From positions 1-15,127 of the forward strand of contig DASQLD010000642.1 in assembly GCA_035630195.1 (NCBI GenBank): DNA of 15,127 bases, read 5' to 3'. The stretch comes from DASQDN01 sp035630195 (GTDB taxonomy: Bacteria > Acidobacteriota > Terriglobia > Bryobacterales > Bryobacteraceae). The position numbers were made by a program, and so were the translations under genes. Under the pieces are notes generated by a model. It was not told the DNA's origin, did not search any database, and saw only the letters and a program-made list of their open reading frames with translations. Shown here piece after piece: positions 7,673-15,080 of the stretch (position 1 is the stretch's first letter; each line of letters begins with the position of its first letter).

Positions 7673-8794
7673 ATGTCACATCCATCCAGACGCAATCTTA
7701 TTCAGGCGGCCGCGTTCGTGCCTTTCCAGGCCGTACGCGGTTCGGCCCAGAACAGCGCAGTGCGAATCGGGCTCATCGGCGCCGGAAGCCGCGGCACATA
7801 CACGTCGCGACTTGTCACTAAGGATCCGCGCGCCAAGGTTGTGGCCGTGTGCGACGTCTTCGATGGACAAATCGAGAACGCAAAGGCAAAAATCCCCGCG
7901 CCGGAAGCCAAGGCTTTCAAGAAATATCAGGACCTGCTGGCGAGCGACGTGGATGCCGTCATGATTGCGACGCCCGTGTATCTGCATCCCGAGCACTTCG
8001 AGGCGGCGGTCAAATCCGGCAAGCACATCTATATGGAGAAGCCGGCGGGCTTGGATGTCGCCGGATGCAAGCGCGTGATGCGAATTGCCGACCAGGCCGA
8101 TCGCAAGCAGAACATCACGTTCGGATTTCAGCAGCGATATGGCGGAGTTTATGTGAAGGCCAAGCAGATGCTCGATTCCGGCGGTATCGGCAAGATCCGG
8201 GAAGTTCACGGAGAGTTCCTAAAGTTCGCGCTGGAAGGCAACGAACCGGTTCCACCGCTGCCGCGGACGGAGGAGGAGAAGCTCCGTCAATGGAAGCTCT
8301 GGCGCTCAACGTTTGGGGAAGTCATCGTCGAGACGTACGTTCATAATCTGGATGCGATCAACTGGTTTATGGGCGCGCACCCTTTGAAAGCCATTGGGAC
8401 CGGCGGGCGTACAGTTGAGAAACGGGGCGATCTGCTCGACCACTTGAGTGTGACTTACGACTACCCAGACAAGGTGCAGGCAACGTTCATCGGCTCACAG
8501 ATGACTCCGAAGTTCTTCCGCTCAAACCGCGAGCGGTACATCGGAGACAAAGGCTTCATCGAGACAGCTCGCGAGCACTGGACCTACAACACGGGCGCCG
8601 GTCCCATCACCGAAAAGTCGGAGCAGGATATTACGATCGACGCCTTGAAAGAGTTCGTGCGGCGGGTCTCGGAGAACAAGCCGGAGAACGCCGGTGTACG
8701 AGCCGCCGAGAGCACGCTGACCAGCCTTCTGGGACAGATGGCGATCGATCAGCATCGTGAAGTGACGTGGGAAGAGATGATGAAGTCCGCCTAG
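7673..8794 (+). CDS. Tat-leader Gfo/Idh/MocA family oxidoreductase (copy 2 of type-B gene)
   Basis: The product has 373 residues. SRRNLIQ at 5-11 followed by AAAFVPFQAV suggests a twin-arginine leader. GAGSRG (36-41) is the dinucleotide loop, EKP (122-124) holds the catalytic-type Lys123, and YVHNLDAINW holds His224 and Asp227. The domain order matches the gene at 3859, from RIGLIGAGSRGTY through SGKHIYMEKPAG to the shared C-terminus. The 3' terminal 39 nt of the two genes differ at only about five positions. The ATG directly follows the TAA of the broken upstream gene with no spacer, so its translation may have depended on coupling to that gene and could be reduced by the frameshift. Only a weak purine-rich stretch (AGAAAGAAG) precedes the start. 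Substrate not assignable; a GH109-like glycosidase activity remains an alternative. Confidence 0.9.
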   Translation: MSHPSRRNLIQAAAFVPFQAVRGSAQNSAVRIGLIGAGSRGTYTSRLVTKDPRAKVVAVCDVFDGQIENAKAKIPAPEAKAFKKYQDLLASDVDAVMIATPVYLHPEHFEAAVKSGKHIYMEKPAGLDVAGCKRVMRIADQADRKQNITFGFQQRYGGVYVKAKQMLDSGGIGKIREVHGEFLKFALEGNEPVPPLPRTEEEKLRQWKLWRSTFGEVIVETYVHNLDAINWFMGAHPLKAIGTGGRTVEKRGDLLDHLSVTYDYPDKVQATFIGSQMTPKFFRSNRERYIGDKGFIETAREHWTYNTGAGPITEKSEQDITIDALKEFVRRVSENKPENAGVRAAESTLTSLLGQMAIDQHREVTWEEMMKSA

Positions 8795-8805
8795 CAGGAG
8801 GCCAT

Positions 8806-9927
8806 ATGTGCACCGGCATGCATCGCACACTCGCTCTCATGATTGCCGGGGGCGTGCTCCTGGCCAAGGAGCCGTCTTCGGCGCGCCACGTGATCATATA
8901 TAAGGAGTCCGCCCGTTATGCGGGATGGCCGGCAAACCATGGTATCTGGCAGTGGGGGAACGAGATCCTTGTGGGCTTCGAAGTGGGCCATGTCAGGACC
9001 TCTTCGCAGTATCACGCGATCGATTATGAACGGCCGGAAGAACACGTCCTGGCCCGCAGCAAAGACGGCGGCGAGTCGTGGACGATCGAGAAGCCCGACG
9101 GATTACGGCCGCCGCCCGGCGCGCGGATCGCTGGCGTACCGGCGGAGCCGGGCGGCAAGCCGGTGTCGAACTTCGAAGGCCAGATGAACTTCACTGCTCC
9201 CGGGTTCGCCTGGACGCTTCGCATGGAAAGCTTCCACGTGGGCCCTTCCCGGTTCTACTACAGCGAAGACAAGGGTAAGTCCTGGAGCGGGCCGTACAAG
9301 CTTCCGGATTTCGACACGCCGGGTACGGCAGCTCGCACCGACTACGTGGTCGACGGCAAACATGAGGCAACAGTATTCCTGACAGCGGCGAAAAGCAACA
9401 AGAAAGAAGGACGTCTTCTCTGCGCCCGTACCACCGACGGGGGCAAAACGTTCAAACTGGTGTCCTGGATCGTTCCAGAAAGCGATGGCTACGCAATTAT
9501 GCCCTCTTCGGTACGACTCTCACCGAAATCGATTTTGACGTCGCTTCGCCGCTCGGCCCCGAACGGGAACCGAATTGAACTGCATCGCAGCGACGACAAC
9601 GGCGTTACCTGGCGACAGGTGAGTATTGTTACGCCGGAAGAATCGGCAAAATCCAGCAACCCGCCTAGCATGATCCGCCTAAAAGACGGCCGCCTGTGCA
9701 TCACCTATGGTCATCGTCTTCCGCCGTTCGGGATCAAGGCTCGCATCTCGAACGACGAAGGAAAGACGTGGGGCGAGGAGCTATGGCTGCGGCAGGGCGC
9801 AGGCAATTATGACCTCGGCTACCCACGCACCGTACAGCGGCCCGATGGAAAGATCGTTACGGCTTATTACTACAACGACAAGGCCGACGGCGAACGCTAC
9901 ATCGCCGCAACGATCTGGGAGCCGTAA
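8806..9927 (+). CDS. Exported sialidase-fold (BNR/Asp-box) protein
   Basis: The product has 373 residues from the ATG at 8806. This start is preferred over an in-frame ATG at 8767 because a perfect AGGAGG lies at 8796-8801 and because it avoids overlap with the upstream gene. ATG 8818 is also possible. A hydrophobic leader covers about residues 7-20 (RTLALMIAGGVLLA). Five Asp-boxes are visible: SKDGGESW (85-92), SEDKGKSW (153-160), TTDGGKTF (209-216), SDDNGVTW (262-269) and SNDEGKTW (315-322). These mark a six-bladed beta-propeller. The C-terminal GYPRTVQRPDGKIVTAYYYND is typical of bacterial sialidase-family proteins from polysaccharide-degrading groups, most of which have no proven sialidase activity. 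It likely binds or cleaves a glycan in the periplasm or outside. It follows the oxidoreductase by 11 nt, so it belongs to the same operon. Confidence 0.85.
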   Translation: MCTGMHRTLALMIAGGVLLAKEPSSARHVIIYKESARYAGWPANHGIWQWGNEILVGFEVGHVRTSSQYHAIDYERPEEHVLARSKDGGESWTIEKPDGLRPPPGARIAGVPAEPGGKPVSNFEGQMNFTAPGFAWTLRMESFHVGPSRFYYSEDKGKSWSGPYKLPDFDTPGTAARTDYVVDGKHEATVFLTAAKSNKKEGRLLCARTTDGGKTFKLVSWIVPESDGYAIMPSSVRLSPKSILTSLRRSAPNGNRIELHRSDDNGVTWRQVSIVTPEESAKSSNPPSMIRLKDGRLCITYGHRLPPFGIKARISNDEGKTWGEELWLRQGAGNYDLGYPRTVQRPDGKIVTAYYYNDKADGERYIAATIWEP

Positions 9928-9947
9928 GCTATCGGATCAGTGATAGC
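9928..9947. terminator. Inverted repeat filling the convergent gap, possible two-way terminator
   Basis: GCTATC (9928-9933) and GATAGC (9942-9947) are perfect inverted arms around an 8-nt loop. The hairpin occupies nearly all of the 21 nt between the convergent stops at 9927 and 9949. There is no T-tract on either side, so it is not a standard intrinsic terminator. It may block read-through or merely protect 3' ends. Confidence 0.3.
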
Positions 9948-9948
9948 G

Positions 9949-12711
9949 TCATCCCGCGCCAACAGATTTCTCAGGTTCACGGGCTTCTTCGCCGCCCACC
10001 TGTTCTCTCATCATTCGAGATTGCACGCGTCCGCGTTCGTTTTCCAACATTCGTTTCGCATCCACGCGGCCAAAGACATCCATGGCAAGAGCGATTGTAC
10101 CCGTCCAGCCAGTCTGGTGGCTGGCCCCTAATCCCGCTCCATTATCGCCGTGGAAGTATTCATAGAAGAGGATCAGGTCTTTCCAATGAGGATCTTCCTG
10201 GAACTTTTTCGTTCCTCCATAAACGGGTCGCTGGCCATTTTCGTCACGTAAGAACGTTGCGGCCAAACGGCGCTGGATCTCCTTTGCAACTTCGAACAAT
10301 GTCATGTATTGGCTAGAACCAGTGGGGCATTCCACCTTGAACTCATCGCCAAAAAAGGCGTACAGGTTCAAGAGGGCTCGGATGATGAGGACGTTAACAG
10401 GCATCCATACGGGTCCCCTCCAATTGGAGTTCCCTCCAAACATTCCTGAGTCCGATTCGGCCGGCAGGTACTGCACAACGTACTCGTGATTGCCCACCCA
10501 CAAGGAGAACGGATGGTCTAGATGATAACGAGATAGCGAGCGGATGCCGTGGGGCCCGAGAAACTCATTCTCGTCGAGCATGTAGCGGAGCACCCGCTCG
10601 AGCTTGGTCTTGTTCATGATCGACAAGAGCCGCCGTTCCTTGTATCCAATGAACCCCTGATCGGTCGGCGCTACGTGGGAAACCAACTCAGGATGACGCT
10701 TCTTAAACAATGCAATCAGCTCCGTGAGTTTAGGATACGAGGTGGCGGTGTGAGCTTCGAACACGGTTGAGGCGCAAAGAGGCAGAAGCCCTACCATTGA
10801 CCTCACTTTCAAACGCTTGGCCCGACCGTCGGGCAGCCGCAGCACATCGTAAAAGAAGCCGTCCTCTTCGTCCCAGAGTTCGTCGTGACAATCGCCGATG
10901 CGGTCCATAGCGAAAGAAATCCACATGAAATGCTGGACAAACTTGAATGCGATGTCCTCATACATGCTGTCGTACTCGCAGAGAATGAGCGCCATTTCCA
11001 GCATGCACTGGCAGTAGAACGCCATCCAAGCGGTGCCGTCGGCCTGTTCGAGCGATCCTCCAGTTGGAAGTTCGGCGCTGCGATCGAATACGCCGATATT
11101 GTCCAGCCCGAGAAAACCACCGGCAAATACGTTGCGGCCCGATGGATCCTTCCGGTTGACCCACCAGTTGAAGTTCAGCATCAAAGCCTGAAACGATCGT
11201 TCGAGAAAGCGCATGTCGGCGCGGCCGAGCACACGCTCCATTCGAAAGAGATGCAGTGTGGCCCAGGCGTGCACCGGCGGATTGACGTCACTGAAGTTCC
11301 ACTCATAGGCGGGTATCTGGCCGTTGGGGTGCGCATAGAGGCTGCGCAACATCAGAAGAAGCTGATCTTTTGCGAAGTCGAAATCGACCAGTGAGAGGGC
11401 AAGAGTATGGAATGCCAGATCCCAGGCGGCATACCAGGGGTACTCCCACTTATCCGGCATTGAGATGACGTCAGCGTTCAACATGTGGAACCATTCGGCG
11501 TTCCGCGTGCGGGACGGGTTTGTCTCAAGGAGCGGATGGCCCTTGTGCTCGGTCAGCCAGCGTTCGAGGTCGAAGTAGTAAAACTGTTTCGTCCACAGCA
11601 TGCCCCCAAGCGCCTGCCGGTGCACGCGGCGCTGGTCCTCATTGAGGGATGCCGGGGTAATCCTGTTGTAGAATTCGTCTGCTTCCGCGATTCGCTTTTC
11701 GAAGCTCGCTCCAAAACCAACGAAGGGCTTGTCAGACGTGGCGGCCGTCAGCCGGAGACGTACCTCCTTGCTGCCGCCAGCGGGCACTTCAAGACGGTAG
11801 TGGGCGGCTGCCTTGGTGCCTGTTCGATTCGGGTTCACGGCCCCATTGCCGTTGGCGATCAAGTGGGTATGAAACGCATCCTTGACCCAGGGCGAAGCAT
11901 TCGGCTGGCCCCATAAGCGTTCCGCATTACTCTCGTTTTCCGTGAACAGTAAGTCCGGGCTTCCATCGCAATACAGCGCGTATTCTCCCAACTCGTGATG
12001 TGAGGAACGGATTGTACCGGGCGCTACTTCGCGCAGCGATGGCTTTCGATCATCTTCGCCCCACGACCAAGTGTTTCGGAACCACAGGGTCGGCAACAAT
12101 TGAAGTCTGGCTGCCTCCGGCCCGCGATTATGGACTGTGATCCGGATCAGCAGATCTTCCGGACCCGCCTTTGCGTACTCGAGGAACACATCGAAATACT
12201 TGTCGTCGTCGAAGATGGCTGTATCGAGCAGTTCGTACTCCATCTCCTCCTTCGAACGCCGGCGATTTGTTTCGACCAGATCGCTATACGGAAACTCCCG
12301 CTGCGGGTATTTGTATAGATACTTCATGTACGAGTGCGTAGGCGTGCTGTCGAGATAGAAGTAGTATTCCTTGACATCTTCGCCATGGTTGCCCTCGCTA
12401 TTCGTCAGTCCGAAGAGGCGCTCCTTTAGAATCGCGTCACGCTCGTTCCAAAGCGCGAGAGCGAAACACAGGCGCTGCTTTTCGTCAGAGATGCCTCCGA
12501 GTCCGTCTTCACCCCACCGGTAGGCGCGAGAACGGGATTGGTCATGCGAGAAATAGTTCCATGCATTTCCATCCTGGCTGTAGTCCTCTCGAACAGTGCC
12601 CCACTGTCTCTCACTCAGGTAGGGTCCCCATTTTTTCCACGGTATCCCGGCATCGCGCGCATCGTTTAGCCGCTTCTGCTCTGTTACGTCTGTAACTTCT
12701 TTGGTCGGCAT
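9949..12711 (-). CDS. GH63-like (MGH1-type) glucosidase
   Basis: The product has 920 residues and no signal peptide, so it is cytosolic. The N-terminal part contains WKKWGPYLSERQWGTVREDY and then RWGEDGLGGI, ALALWN and LKERLFGLTN, the hallmark of a conserved bacterial and fungal GH63 branch. From memory this includes the uncharacterised yeast YMR196W. The C-terminal (alpha/alpha)6 barrel carries AWDLAFH with Asp431 as candidate general acid, WRGPVW at 764-769, and YEYFHGDNG with Glu851 as candidate base. GH63 enzymes hydrolyse alpha-glucosidic bonds such as those in glucosyl-mannose or glucosylglycerate-type compounds; the substrate of this branch is uncertain. A GGGAGG ribosome site lies a few nt before the ATG. 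It is convergent with the sialidase-fold gene. Nothing marks it as part of the + strand operon, so its link to the sugar locus is positional only. Confidence 0.88.
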   Translation of the reverse strand: MPTKEVTDVTEQKRLNDARDAGIPWKKWGPYLSERQWGTVREDYSQDGNAWNYFSHDQSRSRAYRWGEDGLGGISDEKQRLCFALALWNERDAILKERLFGLTNSEGNHGEDVKEYYFYLDSTPTHSYMKYLYKYPQREFPYSDLVETNRRRSKEEMEYELLDTAIFDDDKYFDVFLEYAKAGPEDLLIRITVHNRGPEAARLQLLPTLWFRNTWSWGEDDRKPSLREVAPGTIRSSHHELGEYALYCDGSPDLLFTENESNAERLWGQPNASPWVKDAFHTHLIANGNGAVNPNRTGTKAAAHYRLEVPAGGSKEVRLRLTAATSDKPFVGFGASFEKRIAEADEFYNRITPASLNEDQRRVHRQALGGMLWTKQFYYFDLERWLTEHKGHPLLETNPSRTRNAEWFHMLNADVISMPDKWEYPWYAAWDLAFHTLALSLVDFDFAKDQLLLMLRSLYAHPNGQIPAYEWNFSDVNPPVHAWATLHLFRMERVLGRADMRFLERSFQALMLNFNWWVNRKDPSGRNVFAGGFLGLDNIGVFDRSAELPTGGSLEQADGTAWMAFYCQCMLEMALILCEYDSMYEDIAFKFVQHFMWISFAMDRIGDCHDELWDEEDGFFYDVLRLPDGRAKRLKVRSMVGLLPLCASTVFEAHTATSYPKLTELIALFKKRHPELVSHVAPTDQGFIGYKERRLLSIMNKTKLERVLRYMLDENEFLGPHGIRSLSRYHLDHPFSLWVGNHEYVVQYLPAESDSGMFGGNSNWRGPVWMPVNVLIIRALLNLYAFFGDEFKVECPTGSSQYMTLFEVAKEIQRRLAATFLRDENGQRPVYGGTKKFQEDPHWKDLILFYEYFHGDNGAGLGASHQTGWTGTIALAMDVFGRVDAKRMLENERGRVQSRMMREQVGGEEAREPEKSVGAG

Positions 12712-12796
12712 CGATCCTCCCGGCTTGACTAGGCCGACACCAAGATGTAGATCTCTTTCGTCAAGACGGATTATTTTTTAACACAGATGGCGAGCG

Positions 12797-13408
12797 CTAG
12801 TCGAGAGACCGGACGGTTGGATTGGACACAGCGGTTGTGACTAAAGTTCCCGGCATCTGGCTTCCGGGCAGGGGCATTGTCATGACGGCTTCGAGTTGGC
12901 GCCTGATGTTGTCCATCTCGGGTTCGTTTTGTAATTCCTCTTCTTCGTCCATTTTGCGGTCTGTCTGGATGAGCTGTAGTTCTTTCCAGGCCTTCTCAAA
13001 AGCTCGGCGGAGTTGGGCGGCATGGCGGACGAGCATCCGGTAGGACTTCGACTCAGCGACTTCGACGTAGGCTGCGTCGTGGGCGTCGGGCGTGCCGGCT
13101 TCTTCGTGTTGTTTGATCGCCTTTTTGAAGAGTGCAGCTTCCATGGCTTCGATCCGGCGGAGACGCCAGCGGGCGGCAGCCATTTCCTGCACTAGTTCCG
13201 TTTCGAGTTCGTCGGCCGGTTTGAAACGGTTCGCCAATGAGGCTTCGAGTTTGTTGTATGCGTCCTGCGATTCGTGCGGGAGAACGACCCGGCTGCTGGT
13301 GAGGCCGTGGCGGGTGGCGTTTTGGGAAGAAATGGTCTTGCCTTCGATGGTGACTGGTCCGTTCGATTTGGCTCCATTGATTCTCGCTGTGGCTGCTTTG
13401 CTGGACAT
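12797..13408 (-). CDS. Uncharacterised 203-residue protein of a GPxTxEGK...SQNAxRHGLTS family
   Basis: The N-terminus reads ARINGAKSNGPVTIEGKTISSQNATRHGLTSSRVVLP. It is followed by a predicted long helical region (about 50-175) rich in Glu, Arg and Ala with WRLRRIEAMEAALFKKAIKQ, probably coiled coil. I recognise the N-terminal pattern from many multi-copy hypothetical proteins in Acidobacteriota and Planctomycetota, but I know of no assigned function. No signal peptide, membrane segment or catalytic motif is seen. The basic N-terminus could bind nucleic acid (inference). AGGAG lies 8 nt before the ATG, so the start is well supported. It lies 85 nt upstream of the glucosidase on the same strand. 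That gap contains a GGGAGG ribosome site and an A-rich stretch but no convincing promoter. Its tendency to be dispersed hints at a mobile-like or housekeeping accessory role. Confidence 0.75.
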   Translation of the reverse strand: MSSKAATARINGAKSNGPVTIEGKTISSQNATRHGLTSSRVVLPHESQDAYNKLEASLANRFKPADELETELVQEMAAARWRLRRIEAMEAALFKKAIKQHEEAGTPDAHDAAYVEVAESKSYRMLVRHAAQLRRAFEKAWKELQLIQTDRKMDEEEELQNEPEMDNIRRQLEAVMTMPLPGSQMPGTLVTTAVSNPTVRSLD

Positions 13409-13487
13409 GGGTATCTCCTGTTTTCAGCTTGGCACGCGAGTTTTGGGAAATTCCTTGCATTTTCGAAGTTTTGTTGCAAATACAGGG

Positions 13488-13500
13488 AGAAATAATTTCT
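13488..13500. promoter_or_regulatory. Palindrome upstream of the 203-residue gene, possible operator
   Basis: AGAAATAATTTCT is a perfect palindrome around a central A. It lies about 80 nt upstream of the start at 13408, in AT-rich DNA. The position would suit an operator or promoter-proximal site, but short AT palindromes also arise by chance. Confidence 0.2.
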
Positions 13501-13608
13501 TGACTTGCGAACTGGAGGAGGTTTGGTCGCCGGATACAGGGGGCTTCTACGTCTCCTGGGACATCTGAGAGCGGGTTGGGCTTCTAAACACGCTCGTCAT
13601 TCTTCCAC

Positions 13609-13652
13609 GCCGATGCCGTGTCACATCTTAGCCGATGCCGTGTCACATCTTA
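13609..13652. repeat. Perfect tandem duplication of a 22-bp unit
   Basis: Two identical 22-bp copies lie head to tail at 13609-13630 and 13631-13652. The unit starts GCCGATGCC and ends GTGTCACATCTTA. No third full copy is seen, and the copies are followed directly by AAAGATCC. Perfect identity points to a recent duplication or a selected double binding site. The GTGTCACATCTTA end is reminiscent of insertion-sequence subterminal repeats, but no transposase is next to it. Confidence 0.85.
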
Positions 13653-13758
13653 AAAGATCCGCAACGTTTTCCGATAACGGTACTCTTCAGGCAGAACCCC
13701 CAGAGATCGCCCGTTCTGTAGCGACTCAGCCTCTGAATTGCCTGGCCTTTAGCGGAGC

Positions 13759-13776
13759 AGTTGGAATAACCCAACT
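13759..13776 (-). terminator. Weak hairpin downstream of the methyltransferase gene
   Basis: AGTTGG (13759-13764) and CCAACT (13771-13776) form a 6-bp stem with a 6-nt loop. The hairpin begins 36 nt past the methyltransferase stop on the - strand. No T-tract follows it, so termination there is only a possibility. Confidence 0.2.
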
Positions 13777-13812
13777 TACATCGCCCACATCCTCTTGCGG
13801 TTGGGAAGTACG

Positions 13813-14931
13813 CTACTCCGGAACGGCTTCGATGATGGAGGTAAGAGGTGTCACCGGGATTATGCGCGCCAGGCGGAACCCGCCCGCTTTCAGAAGGGCC
13901 CGGTGCTCTGCTTCCGTTCGCTCACGGCCGCCAGTTGCAACAAGCATCGTAATATCCATCATCTTTGTTGGAGATGGCGAATTGCCCTTTGGGACGACCC
14001 CTTCAATGACCAGCAATTTAGCCTTATCCGTCATTGCGCGTCTGACATTCTTCAGTATTGCCGTGGCTCGCTCATCTTCCCAGTCGTGCAGGATGTTCTT
14101 AAGAACGTAGATGTCACCTCCTGCAGGAACAGCTTTGAAGAAATCGCCGCCGGTCAGTTCGATTCGTCCAAGCAGCGCAGGATCCAGACTTCGGCGCGCC
14201 GCTTCGATAACAGAAGGCAGTTCGAAGAGGACCGCGCGAGGTTCCGAATGTGCCTTCAGGATGTTTTCCAGCAACACACCCTGGCCGCCAGCGATGTCAA
14301 CGACTTTGCCAACGCCGGAAAAGTCGTATCCTTTCACCAGCCGAGATGCTTCCCGCCGTGACCCTTCGACCATCCTCGCGTTGAATCCCTGTTGCTCCGC
14401 GGGGTGCTTGGCCAAATACTCCCAGAGACTCATGCCAAATGCATGCTCGATGGCGGTTTTCCCACTGCGGACTGCATTTAGCATGTTGCCCTGCGATCGC
14501 CATTGCTGCTCCGTCGTCATTCCGCGGGCGGACTCCCGTTGGGATCCCGGAATGTCCGAACGTAAGAACTCCGCCGTAGGTGTCAGCCGGAAACGTCCGT
14601 CGTCATCTTCGGCAAAGATGCCGTAACTGGCGAGGGCGCGCAGCACACGATACAGAGACGACGGATGGGCCTGTGTCGCCTTGGCGAGTTCCTCAGCCCG
14701 TTTGGGACCGTCCTTGAGATGATCGGCCACTCCTAACTCCGCGACGACACCCACCATCATGGCGACACGTTGGCCAACTATGATCTCGCGCAACTTCGCT
14801 GCAGGCTCGGGAACGCTGGACGAGAGCTGCTCCGGTCGGTTGGAAGAGGGTACCTCCTGAGCGATCGAATCAATGGCTAAAAGCACAGTTGCAGTAAGCG
14901 TCAGCATAGCGGTCCGTCGAGTGAGATCCAT
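13813..14931 (-). CDS. Family-2 SAM-dependent O-methyltransferase with an export leader
   Basis: The product has 372 residues. Residues 44-125 form the winged-helix dimerisation domain (GVVAELGVADHL, LYRVLRALASYGIF, FRLTPTAEFL). The catalytic domain has SAM motif I DIAGGQG (212-218), FELPSV (236-241), GDFF (262-265) and LKNILHDWEDE (277-287). His282 is the usual catalytic base, and ERTEAEHRALLKAGGF (337-352) completes the fold. The family methylates small-molecule hydroxyls, for example in acetylserotonin and polyketide tailoring. Unusually, the protein begins TRRTAMLTLTATVLLAIDSIAQ, a twin-arginine-like leader with an SIA-Q cleavage site, although SAM is cytosolic. AGGA elements at about -9 and -16 support the start. 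The neighbours give no clue to the substrate. The enzyme family is certain; the localisation needs testing. Confidence 0.9.
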   Translation of the reverse strand: MDLTRRTAMLTLTATVLLAIDSIAQEVPSSNRPEQLSSSVPEPAAKLREIIVGQRVAMMVGVVAELGVADHLKDGPKRAEELAKATQAHPSSLYRVLRALASYGIFAEDDDGRFRLTPTAEFLRSDIPGSQRESARGMTTEQQWRSQGNMLNAVRSGKTAIEHAFGMSLWEYLAKHPAEQQGFNARMVEGSRREASRLVKGYDFSGVGKVVDIAGGQGVLLENILKAHSEPRAVLFELPSVIEAARRSLDPALLGRIELTGGDFFKAVPAGGDIYVLKNILHDWEDERATAILKNVRRAMTDKAKLLVIEGVVPKGNSPSPTKMMDITMLVATGGRERTEAEHRALLKAGGFRLARIIPVTPLTSIIEAVPE

Positions 14932-15018
14932 CGTTCCTGATCCTCGCGCGTTGGCTTTGGGCGACCAATACTATCACAAAGGAGGCAGGCTAAAGGTTCA
15001 TGGCGATGCTCTGTCGCA

Positions 15019-15060
15019 GCGAAGTAGAAATGTCCTAATCGAGCGAAGTAGGAATGTCCT
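15019..15060 (+). repeat. Two subterminal repeats at the left end of an insertion sequence
   Basis: GCGAAGTAGAAATGTCCT (15019-15036) recurs as GCGAAGTAGGAATGTCCT (15043-15060), with one mismatch in 18 and a 24-nt period. They lie just before the transposase start at 15081. Repeated blocks of this kind near an element end usually bind the transposase. The exact outer boundary of the element cannot be set without its other end. Confidence 0.6.
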
Positions 15061-15080
15061 GTTGACAGACTCAGGTCTGG

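Larger units (their letters stand above)
13409..13812. other. 404-nt intergenic region with repeats, no gene found
   Basis: This gap lies between the ends of two - strand transcription units: downstream of the methyltransferase stop and upstream of the 203-residue gene. Its contents are an AT-rich stretch at about 13440-13500 that may hold the promoter of the 203-residue gene, a 13-nt palindrome AGAAATAATTTCT at 13488-13500, a 22-bp perfect tandem duplication at 13609-13652, and a short inverted repeat at 13759-13776. A + strand open frame crosses part of it, but it continues antisense to the methyltransferase and shows no protein features. No clear -35/-10 pair could be assigned. Confidence 0.6.

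Noticed and set aside
8767..8805. Earlier ATG for the sialidase-fold gene at 8767
   Set aside because: It would overlap the upstream oxidoreductase and put 13 charged residues before the leader. The ATG at 8806 has AGGAGG at 8796-8801.
12712..12796. TTGACG-like -35 box upstream of the glucosidase (- strand)
   Set aside because: No acceptable -10 hexamer lies at 15-19 nt spacing, so a promoter was not annotated.
13505..14110. A 201-residue + strand open frame
   Set aside because: Most of it is antisense to the methyltransferase, it has no motifs, and its composition is that of a shadow frame in GC-rich DNA.
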